Source: Rhodoplanes serenus (GTDB lineage Bacteria > Pseudomonadota > Alphaproteobacteria > Rhizobiales > Xanthobacteraceae). From it: DNA of 64,000 nt. Both the position numbers and the translations under genes were made by a program. This document shows positions 49,543 to 59,371 of the stretch, piece by piece (within the stretch, counting starts at the first letter, position 1; each line of letters begins with the position of its first letter). The DNA is taken from positions 1 through 64,000 of the forward strand of contig WNKV01000005.1 in NCBI GenBank assembly GCA_009720755.1, read 5' to 3'. Below the pieces are notes generated by a model that saw only the letters and a list, made by a program, of their open reading frames with translations, made no database searches and was not told the origin of the DNA.

Positions 49543-49644
49543 GTCATTCCGGTGCGCCGCGAAGCGGCGAGCCCGGAATCCAACGGCGAACGCGGAGCTC
49601 TCGGCTGGCTTCCGGATAGCCGCTTCGCGGCGCCCCGGAATGAC
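49543..49644. repeat. Type A intergenic palindromic repeat after surE
   Basis: 102 bases from GTCATTCCGG to CCGGAATGAC, with the CGCCGCGAAGCGGCG and GCCGCTTCGCGGCG side hairpins intact but inner arms partly decayed. It lies in the 369-base gap between the convergent surE and receiver genes. Confidence 0.8.
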
Positions 49645-49714
49645 CAACGAATTGATCAGCCGGATCTTCCATCCTCCGGGTGCGGGCCTTCCGTCGCGAA
49701 AACTCCCTGTCTCC

Positions 49715-49752
49715 AAAAAACAAAAAGCCCGGGCCGAGAGAGCGGCCCGGGC
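49715..49752 (-). terminator. Rho-independent terminator of the leftward response regulator
   Basis: A perfect 10-bp stem (GCCCGGGCCG at 49727-49736 with CGGCCCGGGC at 49743-49752) is followed on the minus strand by TTTTTG and then TTTTTT. It lies 31 bases after the regulator stop codon. Confidence 0.9.
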
Positions 49753-49783
49753 ATGATGGCGCGGCGGCGGAGAACGTCGCGGC

Positions 49784-50170
49784 TCAGGCCGGCGAACGCT
49801 CGAACGCCTGCGTCAGAATCTTGCTGAGATTTTCCTGCTGGAACGGCTTCTGGAGGGTCGGGCGGTTCATGAACCGCTCGGGCAGGCCGCGCTCGCCATA
49901 GCCGGTGGCGAACACGAAAGGCAGGCCGCGCTCCTCCAGGATCTCCGCCACCGGGCTGACCGTCTGGCCGTTCAGGTTCACGTCCAGGATCGCCATGTCG
50001 AATTCGCCGGTCCGGGCGAGCTTGATGGCATCGTCGATGCGGCCCACCGCACCCGCGATGGTGTAGCCGAGGTCGTCGAGCATGTCCTCCAGCAGCATCC
50101 GGATCATGATCTCGTCCTCGACGACGAGGATGTTCTTGGTCTCGGCGGCCCCGTTTCCTGCCTTGTCCAT
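49784..50170 (-). CDS. Single-domain response regulator
   Basis: CheY-like receiver of 128 residues without output domain. Acidic residues E18-D19, phosphoacceptor D63 (ILDVNLNG) and K108 (LQKPF) are intact. It is similar in pattern to the receiver at 8280 (LDVNL, FVFATGYG), so the two are probably paralogues served by HWE-type kinases. There is no kinase next to it. It has its own long upstream region and a strong terminator, i.e. it is monocistronic. Confidence 0.9.
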   Translation of the reverse strand: MDKAGNGAAETKNILVVEDEIMIRMLLEDMLDDLGYTIAGAVGRIDDAIKLARTGEFDMAILDVNLNGQTVSPVAEILEERGLPFVFATGYGERGLPERFMNRPTLQKPFQQENLSKILTQAFERSPA

Positions 50171-50764
50171 CGTGCTCCGTCCTGTCTGGCCCGTTCGGTC
50201 GGCGTACTGTCGGGACCGCCTCCGGTCGCATCGGAGTGTCCCGTCGGAGTGTCTCGTCGGAGGGCTCCCAGGATGTGAGTCCCGGGTTGACGAGACCTCG
50301 TGGGCACACGACTCGCGGACACACCACGTGTGAACACACGACCCGTGAGCACCACTCGTGACCATGCGATCCGCCGAACGCGGGCCCCGGATACTCGGCT
50401 CGTGGGCACCGTTTCGTGGATCGGCATGCTCGCTCGTCAGCCGCCGCGACCCCCATGGGAACGCAAGGGTTGCCTTCCGAACGTCAATACCCCGAAACAC
50501 AAGTCGCTCGGGTCGAAAAGGTTCCCCGCCTGCGCCGCATTCGTGGACCCGATCGGCCGTCGTGCCGCCGCCCGAGCGATCCCTGGTTACGCCAGTTCTC
50601 TCTTGGGTGATAGGCTCGGAATGGGGCAAATTGGCGATAGGCCCGCGCGGTTTCGCCGCGGACCATGTTCGACGGACGTGCGGCTCGACTTGTGAGCGGC
50701 CTCGCACGGCGTGCGGCTCGAACGGCGTGCGGCTCGACTTTCGTGCGGAAGGAACACGGCCGCC
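50171..50764. other. 594-base divergent intergenic region with degenerate short repeats
   Basis: No plausible gene. Close to the regulator, about 50290-50365, a loose tandem array of 13-17-base units built on CACACGACTCGTG-like sequence (with ACACGAC, CACGTG and CCGTGAGCACC variants) is visible; close to pcm a 12-mer is repeated three times (50678-50737). Promoters for the regulator and pcm must lie here but no clear -35/-10 pair was recognised. Confidence 0.5.
50678..50737. repeat. Three copies of a 12-bp repeat upstream of pcm
   Basis: CGTGCGGCTCGA occurs at 50678-50689, 50710-50721 and 50726-50737; a further partial CGTGCGG follows at 50742. Spacing is irregular (32 and 16 bases), ending 27 bases before the pcm start. 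Confidence 0.7.
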
Positions 50765-51418
50765 ATGACGACGCTTGCCGACCGAGGAATCGGCCGAATG
50801 GAGTTCCTCCTCAATCTCCGCCGCCGCGGCATCACCGATGCGGCCGTGCTGCGCGCCATGGACGAGGTGCCGCGTGAGAAGTTCGTGCGGCCCGAGGACC
50901 TCGACGTCGCCCATCTGGACCACGCGTTGCCGATCGCCTGCGGTCAGACCATCAGCCAGCCCTATGTGGTCGCCTACATGACGGAGCGCCTCGGGGTGGC
51001 GCCTCACCACCATGTGCTCGAGGTCGGCACCGGCTCCGGCTATCAGGCCGCGGTGCTGTCCCGCCTGGCCCGCCGCGTGGTCACGGTCGAGCGTTACCGC
51101 ACGCTCGCCGATGCGGCGCTCGCCCGCTTCGGGGCGCTCGGCTACGGCACCATCGAGGTGGTGGTGGGGGACGGCCTCGCCGGCGTGCCGGAGCATGCGC
51201 CCTACGACCGCATCCTGGTGACGGCGGCGGCCGAGACGATTCCCCGCGCCCTCGTGGAGCAGCTCGTCGACGGTGGCATCATGGTGGTGCCGCTCGGCCC
51301 TCACGACGGCGTGCAGATCATCGTGCGGTTGACCAAGCGGCCCGACGGGCTGGTGCGGGAGAACCTCATCCCGGTGCGCTTCGTGCCGCTCCTGCCCGGC
51401 CGGGCACGCGAGCTGTAG
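50765..51418 (+). CDS. pcm: Protein-L-isoaspartate O-methyltransferase
   Basis: Repairs isoaspartyl residues in aged proteins using SAM. 217 residues. The active-site segment [15 protein letters not shown] and motif [17 protein letters not shown] are canonical, followed by [29 protein letters not shown] lies about 11 bases upstream of ATG 50765. Normally linked to surE, from which it is separated here by the receiver gene. Confidence 0.95.
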   Translation: MTTLADRGIGRMEFLLNLRRRGITDAAVLRAMDEVPREKFVRPEDLDVAHLDHALPIACGQTISQPYVVAYMTERLGVAPHHHVLEVGTGSGYQAAVLSRLARRVVTVERYRTLADAALARFGALGYGTIEVVVGDGLAGVPEHAPYDRILVTAAAETIPRALVEQLVDGGIMVVPLGPHDGVQIIVRLTKRPDGLVRENLIPVRFVPLLPGRAREL

Positions 51419-51610
51419 GGCAGGGCGGCGGTCGCACCCGGGATGCCGTGCGGCGTGCCGTCCACCGATCCGGCAATTCGCACTTGCTCTCGGGCGCCAT
51501 GGTGCCGATATGTCGCGGGCGGCTCCGTCCGGCGGTCGGGCCGCGGGCGGCTCCGCGGCCGGCGGCTGCGCCGTGCCTCACCCCCGATTCGCCGGAGCCC
51601 ATCGTTCCGC

Positions 51611-52533
<923 letters not shown>

Positions 52534-52537
<4 letters not shown>

Positions 52538-53301
52538 TCGGGAATCTGCGGGCGGTGCGCGCCATCTACGTGTTCGAGATGGCCCGTGCCGGGCGGACGC
52601 TGCTCCAGAGCCTCGTCTCGCCGGTGCTCTCCACGTCGCTCTACTTCGTCGTGTTCGGGGCGGCGATCGGGTCGCGCATCACCGAGATCGACGGGGTGCC
52701 GTACGGCGCCTTCATCGTCCCCGGCCTGATCATGCTGCTGCTGCTGACCCAGAGCGTCGCCAACGCCTCGTTCGGCATCTACTTCCCGCGCTTCACCGGG
52801 ACCATCTACGAGATCCTGTCGGCGCCGGTGTCGTATGGCGAGATCGTGCTCGGCTATGTCGGGGCGGCCGCCACCAAGTCGATCATCCTCGGCCTCGTGG
52901 TGCTGGCGACCTCGGCGCTGTTCGTGCCGCTGCACGTCGCGCATCCGGTGTGGATGCTCGCCTTCCTGGTGCTCACCGCGGTCACCTTCAGCCTGCTCGG
53001 CTTCATCATCGGCATCTGGGCCGACGGCTTCGAAAAGCTCCAGCTCGTGCCGCTCCTGGTGATCACGCCGCTGACGTTCCTGGGCGGCACCTTCTACTCG
53101 ATCGGGGTGCTGCCGCCGCCCTGGCAGACGATCGCGCTGTTCAACCCCGTCGTGTATCTGATCAGCGGCTTCCGCTGGAGCTTCTTCGGCACCGCCGATG
53201 TCCATATCGGGGTGAGCCTGGCGATGACGCTGCTGTTCCTCGGGCTGTGCCTCGTCACGGTGGCGTGGATGTTCCGGACGGGCTATCGCCTGAAAGCGTG
53301 A
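52534..53301 (+). CDS. ABC-2 type transporter permease
   Basis: 255-residue inner membrane protein with six hydrophobic segments, of the YadH type. The ABC-2 signature region around [20 protein letters not shown] and [12 protein letters not shown] is present. Its ATG overlaps the ATPase stop (ATGA), so both form one transporter. Confidence 0.93.
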
Positions 53302-53328
53302 GAGCGCACGCCCGGAGCCGCCGGGGAG

Positions 53329-53353
53329 GGTGGGCCGCTCGCGGCGGCCCACC
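53329..53353 (+). terminator. GC hairpin after the ABC transporter operon
   Basis: Perfect 10-bp stem GGTGGGCCGC (53329-53338) with GCGGCCCACC (53344-53353) and a 5-base loop, 27 bases after the permease stop. There is no T run, so it may be a processing or stability hairpin and not a true terminator. Confidence 0.4.
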
Positions 53354-53527
53354 GCGCCAGCCCCCGATGGACCGGCACATCCATAGTGTCACGTCAGTAG
53401 AACAAATATAGAACTAAGTTGCTGCGGTCCGTTAAGCATATTCGCTGCACGGATTTTGACGTGTCCGCGTGTCCGCTGCGTGTTCCTTTGTAATCGTAAA
53501 GGAATCGTCGTTCGGGAACCCGCAGGG

Positions 53528-53543
53528 TTAAATCAATCTTTAC
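53528..53543. promoter_or_regulatory. CtrA-like box upstream of the LysM/LytM gene
   Basis: TTAA (53528-53531), seven bases, then TTTAC (53539-53543): one mismatch to the CtrA consensus TTAA-N7-TTAAC. It sits 53 bases before the chosen start in an AT-rich pocket that also contains GTTAAG at 53431. This would tie expression to the cell cycle, as expected for a septal wall protein. Confidence 0.4.
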
Positions 53544-53595
53544 TCGCTCGGTGCTTAACTCCCTCCCGTGTCCGTGGCGTAGAGTGAGTGAGCCG

Positions 53596-55080
53596 ATGCG
53601 TACGATCGTCGAGTCGTCGAGCCCGTATCACGTGTCGCGGGTGCTGGCGGTGCTGCTGGTCGGGCTCGGCGTCGCCAATTGCAGCACGGACTCCAACCGG
53701 CTCGCGCAAAGTCCTCTTCAGAATCCCTATGCGGGGGCGCGCCCCTCCTACGAGACGACCGGGTCGTTGCCGCCCGCCCAGGCGGCGCCTGTCGGTCGCG
53801 TCGACACGCAGCCGCTCGGCGGCGCGCCGGTGGCGCAGTCGCTGCCGCCGCCCGCCTATGGGGCGCATCATCAAGGCGCCGTCGCAGGCGGCGGGGTCGC
53901 CGGGGGCGGGCGCGGCTACGGCTCGTATCAGCCGGCGCCGGCCGCGGCGCTCGATCGTCCCGTCGGCGCGCCCGAGGTCACTGGCACGGTGCCGCGCCTG
54001 GCGTCGCCGCCGCGTTCGGCCGCCGGCGCCAGTGCCACGGCGCCCGGCTGGCAATGGGAGGGGGGCACGCCCGTCACGGTCGCTCCGGGCGACTCGCTCG
54101 CCTCGTTGTCCAAGCGCTACGGGGTGCCCGTCAACGTGATCGCCGAGGCCAACGGCCTCGCCGGGCCGGCGGTGCTCCAGCCGGGGCGTCGCCTGGTCAT
54201 TCCGCGCTATGCCGGGCCATCGGCCGCCGACACCCGTGGTGCAGCCACGCCGGTCGCCGCCTCGATGCCCGCGGGGCGGGCGCCGGCCGGTGGCGTCCAT
54301 GTGGTGGCTCCGGGCGAGACGCTGGTCGGCATCGCGCGCCGCTACAACACGCCGATCCGCGAGATCGCCGCCGCCAACAACATCCAGCCCCACACGATGC
54401 TGAAGATGGGCGACCGGCTGACGATTCCGAACCGCGCCGGCCGCACCGCCCAGCTCCAGGCGGCGCCCGCCGCCGCCCCGGCTCCGGCTCCGGTCGCCGT
54501 GCCGGCCCCGGCGCGGACCGCCGCGGCACCGCTGGCGGCTCCGCCGCGCACGGCGGCTGCGGCTCCCGCGGCTGCACCGACGCCGGCGCCGGCCGCTGCG
54601 CCGACCCGAATGGCCTCGGCCGAGCCCACCGCGTCGGTCCATCGCGCGTCGCTGCCGTCCGAGCAGCCGGTCGAGGAGGAGCGCGCCGATCGCAACGGCG
54701 CCCTGTCGTTCCGCTGGCCCGTGAAGGGGCGGGTGATCGCCACCTTCGGCAAGGCCAACGGCCAGCAGAACGACGGCATCAATCTGGCGGTGCCGGAGGG
54801 CACGGCCGTGCGGGCCGCCGAAGACGGTGTGGTCGCGTATGCCGGGAGCGAGCTGAAGGGCTACGGCAATCTGGTGCTGATCCGTCACGCCAACGGCTTC
54901 GTCACCGCCTACGCCCACAACAGCGAGCTGATGGTGAAACGCAACGATCAGGTGCGCCGCGGCCAGGTCATCGCCAAGTCGGGGCAGTCCGGCACGGTAT
55001 CGTCGCCGCAGCTCCACTTCGAGATCCGCAAGGGCTCGGCGCCGGTCGACCCGATGCAGCACCTGCCGAACGGCGCGTAG
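53596..55080 (+). CDS. NlpD/DipM-type protein with two LysM domains and a degenerate LytM domain
   Basis: 494-residue envelope protein, predicted amidase activator in septal wall splitting. An N-terminal hydrophobic segment ends at C29 (GVANC), a possible lipidation site though the lipobox is not ideal. A Gly/Pro/Ala-rich linker leads to LysM1 (about 160-203) and LysM2 (about 233-276), then an Ala/Pro linker and an M23/LytM domain (about 380-490). Three metal or catalytic residues of active LytM enzymes are replaced: NDGIN (392-396) instead of HxGxD, and QLH (472-474) instead of HxH; H441 and H474 remain. This is as in E. coli NlpD, so it likely activates another hydrolase. The start is uncertain (GTG 53584 or ATG 53596). 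Confidence 0.88.
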   Translation: MRTIVESSSPYHVSRVLAVLLVGLGVANCSTDSNRLAQSPLQNPYAGARPSYETTGSLPPAQAAPVGRVDTQPLGGAPVAQSLPPPAYGAHHQGAVAGGGVAGGGRGYGSYQPAPAAALDRPVGAPEVTGTVPRLASPPRSAAGASATAPGWQWEGGTPVTVAPGDSLASLSKRYGVPVNVIAEANGLAGPAVLQPGRRLVIPRYAGPSAADTRGAATPVAASMPAGRAPAGGVHVVAPGETLVGIARRYNTPIREIAAANNIQPHTMLKMGDRLTIPNRAGRTAQLQAAPAAAPAPAPVAVPAPARTAAAPLAAPPRTAAAAPAAAPTPAPAAAPTRMASAEPTASVHRASLPSEQPVEEERADRNGALSFRWPVKGRVIATFGKANGQQNDGINLAVPEGTAVRAAEDGVVAYAGSELKGYGNLVLIRHANGFVTAYAHNSELMVKRNDQVRRGQVIAKSGQSGTVSSPQLHFEIRKGSAPVDPMQHLPNGA

Positions 55081-55188
55081 CCGCCGACGCGGGTCGCTCG
55101 CCCCCGGATATCCTCCGAGACCGATCGTTTACTGGAGACGTGAGGGAATGCGCGGGTCGAGCCCGCGCCTAGCGGGGCGCCGCCGGCT

Positions 55189-56097
55189 TCAGGCCGGCGT
55201 GTCGGTGAGGCGAACGCCGAGCCGGCCGGCCAGATCCTGGACGAACTGCCAGGCGACGCGGCCGGAGCGCGAGCCGCGGGTGGTGGCCCATTCCAGCGCC
55301 TCGCGGCGCAGCGCGTCCGGTGCGATCGGGATGCCGTGGTGGGCGACGTAGCCCTGAACCATGGCGAGATACTCGTCCTGGCTGCAACGGTGGAAGCCGA
55401 GCCACAGGCCGAAGCGGTCCGACAGCGACACCTTCTCCTCGATCGCCTCGCCCGGATTGATGGCGGTGGACCGCTCGTTCTCCATCATGTCGCGTGGCAG
55501 CAGGTGCCGGCGGTTGGAGGTGGCGTAGAGGATGACGTTCTCGGGCCGTCCCTCGATGCCGCCTTCCAGCACGGCCTTCAGCGACTTGTAGGAGGTGTCG
55601 GCGGCGTCGAACGAGAGGTCGTCGCAGAAGACGATGAAGCGGCACGGCGCGCCGCGCAGCATGCCCATCAGCTCGGGCAGGCTCTCGATGTCCTCGCGGT
55701 GGATCTCGATCAGCTTGAGGCTGCCGGCCTTGTCGCCGAGCCCGGCATTGACGCCGGCATGCACGGCCTTCACCAGGGACGACTTGCCCATGCCGCGGGC
55801 GCCCCACAGGAGGGCGTTGTTGGCCGGCAGGCCGCGAGCGAACCGCTCGGTGTTGGCGCGCAGGAGGTCGCGCACGCTGTCGATGCCGCACAGGAGCGAC
55901 ATGTCCACCCGGTTGACATGCGGCACCGGGGCCAGGCGATGCCCCTCCGGATGCCAGACGAACGCCTCCGCGGCAGCGAAGTCGGGCGCTGCCGGCGGCG
56001 GCGGCGCCAGCCGCTCCAGGGCGGCGGCGATGCGCTCCAGCAGCGTGTCGAGGCTGGCGGGCGGGGCGGCGAGGGGGGTGGTCGAGGGCTGATGCAT
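55189..56097 (-). CDS. DUF815 family P-loop ATPase
   Basis: 302-residue AAA-like ATPase. Walker A is G99-ARGMGKSS and Walker B FIVFCDDLSFD; ILYATSNRRHLLPRDM follows, and MENE/AINPGEAIEEKVSLSDRFGLWLGFH is a DUF815 hallmark. The function is not established; some databases place the family near DnaA/AAA ATPases. ATG 56097 is preferred, 56121 is possible. In Hyphomicrobiales it is regularly divergent from the yajC-secDF operon, as here (215-base gap). Confidence 0.9.
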   Translation of the reverse strand: MHQPSTTPLAAPPASLDTLLERIAAALERLAPPPPAAPDFAAAEAFVWHPEGHRLAPVPHVNRVDMSLLCGIDSVRDLLRANTERFARGLPANNALLWGARGMGKSSLVKAVHAGVNAGLGDKAGSLKLIEIHREDIESLPELMGMLRGAPCRFIVFCDDLSFDAADTSYKSLKAVLEGGIEGRPENVILYATSNRRHLLPRDMMENERSTAINPGEAIEEKVSLSDRFGLWLGFHRCSQDEYLAMVQGYVAHHGIPIAPDALRREALEWATTRGSRSGRVAWQFVQDLAGRLGVRLTDTPA

Positions 56098-56199
56098 GGC
56101 GTCCGGTTCCGGCCGTTCCATACCGGGGGCGGGCCGCCACCGCAACCCACCGGGCCGGGAAAGCCCCGCCGGGCGCGACACGCCGTCCCTGACGCGGCG

Positions 56200-56227
56200 T
56201 TGCAATCAGCCGGCCCACCGCTATAGT
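56200..56227 (+). promoter_or_regulatory. Sigma-70-like promoter of yajC-secDF
   Basis: TTGCAA (56200-56205), a 16-base spacer and TATAGT (56222-56227; five of six -10 bases) stand 86 bases before the yajC start. It is among the best -10 matches in this GC-rich window. Confidence 0.5.
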
Positions 56228-56312
56228 CCCGGCGGATTTTTCGGGTGGGACCGGGCGCGCGCGGCGCCCCCCGGACCTGCCCTCGACCCGCTTTCCCGAG
56301 GAGTAGAGACCG

Positions 56313-56660
56313 ATGATCGTGACGCCTGCGTACGCTCAGGCCGCCGGAGCGGCGAGCGGTACCGAGATGATGATGTCGCTTCTGCCGTTCATCCTCATCT
56401 TCGTGATCATGTACTTCCTGATCCTGCGGCCGCAGCAGCGCCGCGCCAAGCAGCACCAGGAGATGATCAAGAACGTGCGCCGCGGCGACACCGTGATCAC
56501 CTCGGGCGGCATGATCGCCAAGGTGACCAAGGTGATCGACGACAACGAGATCGAGATCGAGCTTGCGGATGGGGTGCGGGCGCGCCAAATCCGCAGCATG
56601 GTGGCCGAGGTCCGCGCCAAGGGCGAGCCCGTGAAGGACGAGGCCGTCAAGGCGGGCTGA
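56313..56660 (+). CDS. yajC: Preprotein translocase subunit YajC
   Basis: Small membrane partner of SecDF. 115 residues with one transmembrane helix (about 20-42, LLPFILIFVIMYFLILRPQQ) and the conserved RPQQRRAKQHQEM, NVRRGDTVITSGG. GAGGAG precedes the ATG. First gene of the secDF operon. Confidence 0.96.
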   Translation: MIVTPAYAQAAGAASGTEMMMSLLPFILIFVIMYFLILRPQQRRAKQHQEMIKNVRRGDTVITSGGMIAKVTKVIDDNEIEIELADGVRARQIRSMVAEVRAKGEPVKDEAVKAG

Positions 56661-56751
56661 CCGCGCCGGCGCCCGGCCGGTCCGCCCGCGGCGCTGCCCC
56701 ACGGCCCGCCCTCTCGCGGGCCGGCACTCTCTCTCGTAACGGACGACCCTC

Positions 56752-58359
56752 ATGCTCTATATCTCGCGGTGGAAGGCGGTGGCCATTCTGGGCCTGGCGC
56801 TGATCGTCTGCCTGTTTGCCGTCCCCAACTTCTTCCCCGACGAGATGGTCGACCGTTGGCCCAAATGGGCGCAACGCCACATCGTGCTGGGCCTCGATCT
56901 GCAAGGCGGCTCGCACATCCTGCTCGAGGTCGATTCCAACGCGGTCCGTCGCGAGAAGGTCGAGACGCTGCGCGACGACGTCCGTCGCGTGCTGCGCGAC
57001 GCCAAGATCGGCTACACCGGCCTCGTGGCCCGCGGCGATTCGGTCGAGGTGCGCATCCGCGAGGGCAGCGACCCGGCCCAGGCGCTCGCCAAGCTGCGCG
57101 AGCTGTCGCAGCCGCTCGGCGGCCTGCTCGGCGGCACCGGGCAGCGCTCCGTCGACATCGCCGATCTCGGCAACGGCGCCTACCGCCTGACCATCACCCA
57201 GGCGGCGATGACCGAGCGCATCCGCCAGTCGGTCGACCAGTCGATCCAGATCATCGAGAAGCGCGTCAACGAGCTCGGCACCGTCGAGCCGTCGATCCAG
57301 CGCCAGGGCGTCGACCGTATCCTGGTGCAGGTGCCGGGCCTCCAGGACCCGACCCGCCTGAAGGAGCTGCTCGGCAAGACCGCCAAGCTGACCTTCCGGC
57401 TGGTCGACATGTCGGTCAGCCCGCAGGAGGCGGCGCAGAGCGGGCGGGTGCCACCCGACTCCGAGCTGCTCTACGAGGGCCGCGGCGGCGCCCGCGTGCC
57501 GGTGGTGGTCGAGAAGCGCATCATGGTCTCGGGCGAGGACCTCAACGACGCCCAGCCCGGCTTCGACCAGCGCACCAGCGAGCCGATCGTGTCGTTCCGC
57601 TTCAACACCTCGGGCGGCCGCCGCTTCGCCCAGGTGACCCAGGAGAATGTCGGCCGGCCGTTCGCCATCGTGCTCGACAACGAGGTGATCTCGGCGCCGG
57701 TGATCCGCGAGCCGATCCTCGGCGGGTCGGGTCAGATCTCCGGCAACTTCTCGGTGCAGAGCGCCAACGATCTGGCGATCCTGCTGCGGGCCGGCGCCCT
57801 GCCGGCGCCGCTCACCATCATCGAGGAGCGCACCGTCGGCGCCGGCCTCGGCCAGGACTCCATCGACAAGGGCATCCGCGCCACCTGGATCGGGTCCCTG
57901 ATGGTGATCGCCTTCATGTTCGCGACCTACGGGCTGTTCGGCCTGTTCGCCAACATCGCGGTCGCCATCAACGTGGCGATGATCTTCGGTATCCTGTCGA
58001 TGCTCAACGCGACGCTGACGCTGCCCGGCATCGCCGGCATCGTGCTCACGGTCGGCATGGCGGTCGACTCGAACGTGCTGATCTACGAGCGCGTGCGCGA
58101 GGAGGTGCGGGCCGGACGCTCGGCCCTCAACGCGCTCGACGCCGGCTTCAGCCGGGCGCTCGCCACCATCGTGGACTCCAACACGACGAGCTTCATCGCC
58201 GCCGCGATCCTGTTCTTCATCGGCTCCGGCCCGGTGAAGGGCTTCGCCCTGACATTGGCGATCGGCATCATCACCACGGTGTTCACCGCCTTCACGATGA
58301 CGCGGCTGATGATCGCGACCTGGGTGTGGTGGAAGCGCCCGCGCGTCATCTCCATCTGA
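56752..58359 (+). CDS. secD: Protein translocase subunit SecD
   Basis: Proton-driven factor that completes protein export through SecYEG. 535 residues. One N-terminal helix, then GLDLQGGSHILLEVD, a large periplasmic region, FRFNTSGGRRFA, and five C-terminal helices containing GMAVDSNVLIYERVREE. Thirteen bases separate it from secF. Confidence 0.97.
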   Translation: MLYISRWKAVAILGLALIVCLFAVPNFFPDEMVDRWPKWAQRHIVLGLDLQGGSHILLEVDSNAVRREKVETLRDDVRRVLRDAKIGYTGLVARGDSVEVRIREGSDPAQALAKLRELSQPLGGLLGGTGQRSVDIADLGNGAYRLTITQAAMTERIRQSVDQSIQIIEKRVNELGTVEPSIQRQGVDRILVQVPGLQDPTRLKELLGKTAKLTFRLVDMSVSPQEAAQSGRVPPDSELLYEGRGGARVPVVVEKRIMVSGEDLNDAQPGFDQRTSEPIVSFRFNTSGGRRFAQVTQENVGRPFAIVLDNEVISAPVIREPILGGSGQISGNFSVQSANDLAILLRAGALPAPLTIIEERTVGAGLGQDSIDKGIRATWIGSLMVIAFMFATYGLFGLFANIAVAINVAMIFGILSMLNATLTLPGIAGIVLTVGMAVDSNVLIYERVREEVRAGRSALNALDAGFSRALATIVDSNTTSFIAAAILFFIGSGPVKGFALTLAIGIITTVFTAFTMTRLMIATWVWWKRPRVISI

Positions 58360-58372
58360 TCGAGCCCCCACC

Positions 58373-59371
58373 ATGCGCCATCTCCGCATCGTCCCGGACG
58401 ACACCAATTTCGACTTCATGCGCTTCCGGCGCATCAGCTTCCCGTTCTCGGCTGCGATGTCGGTTCTGGCGCTGCTCGCGTTCTTCTTCGTCGGCCTCAA
58501 CTACGGCATCGACTTCCTCGGCGGCACCCTGATCGAGGTGCAGTCGAAGGCCGGACCGGCCGATCTCGCCAAGATGCGCTCGACCCTGAACGCGCTCGAG
58601 CTCGGCGACGTCCAGCTCCAGGAGTTCGGCTCGCCGCGCGATGTGATGATCCGCATCCCGCAGCAGCCGGGCGGCGAGGAGGCCCAGCAGGCGGCGGTCG
58701 CCAAGGTGCGCGGTGCGCTCGGCGACACGGTCGACTACCGGCGCGTCGAGGTGGTGGGACCCCGCGTGTCGCAGGAGCTGCTGATCAGCGGCACCATCGG
58801 CATGATGCTCGCCGTGTTCGGCATCCTGCTCTATCTCTGGTTCCGGTTCGAGTGGCAGTTCGCGCTCGGCGCGATGATCGCCAACGTCCACGACCTGGTG
58901 CTCACCGTCGGCTTCATGTCGCTGTTGCAGATCGATTTCGATCTCACCAGCGTGGCGGCGCTCCTCACCATTCTGGGCTATTCGGTCAACGACACGGTGG
59001 TGATCTTCGACCGCATCCGCGAGATGCTGCGCCGCTACAAGAAGCTGCCCATCGATCAGCTCATCAACATCGCCATCAACTCGACGCTGTCGCGCTCGAT
59101 CATCACCCACGTCACCGTCACGCTCGCGCTGCTGTCGCTGCTGATCTTCGGCGGGCCGACCCTCTACAGCTTCTCGGCCACCATGACGTTCGGCGCCGTG
59201 CTGGTCGGCTCCTACACGTCGATCTTCATCGCCTCGCCGATCCTGATCTATCTGGGCGTCGGCCGGAACCGCGAGAAGGGCGGCGTCGAGGACGAGGCCG
59301 AGGAGACGACGGCGGACGACAAGAAGGGCGGGGCGCCGCTGCCGCTGGTGAAGGGCGGGCGCGGCGCGTGA
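58373..59371 (+). CDS. secF: Protein translocase subunit SecF
   Basis: Partner of SecD. 332 residues, six helices. N-terminal FMRFRRISFPFSA, NYGIDFLGGTLIEV, and the conserved GYSVNDTVVIFDRIRE. The C-terminal tail is acidic and Lys-rich. Its stop overlaps the next GTG start. Confidence 0.97.
   Translation: MRHLRIVPDDTNFDFMRFRRISFPFSAAMSVLALLAFFFVGLNYGIDFLGGTLIEVQSKAGPADLAKMRSTLNALELGDVQLQEFGSPRDVMIRIPQQPGGEEAQQAAVAKVRGALGDTVDYRRVEVVGPRVSQELLISGTIGMMLAVFGILLYLWFRFEWQFALGAMIANVHDLVLTVGFMSLLQIDFDLTSVAALLTILGYSVNDTVVIFDRIREMLRRYKKLPIDQLINIAINSTLSRSIITHVTVTLALLSLLIFGGPTLYSFSATMTFGAVLVGSYTSIFIASPILIYLGVGRNREKGGVEDEAEETTADDKKGGAPLPLVKGGRGA

Noticed and set aside
49415-50764. Inserted element splitting surE from pcm
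   Set aside because: The receiver gene and its gaps lack terminal repeats, integrase or composition shift; the arrangement could simply be lineage-specific.
53515-53539. A second EcfG promoter upstream of the LysM/LytM gene (GGAAC at 53515)
   Set aside because: Neither the 16- nor the 17-base position shows CGTT (ATCT at 16), so only the GGAAC half is present.
56647-58500. A 617-codon antisense frame opposite secD
   Set aside because: Shadow frame; secD is unmistakable on the plus strand.
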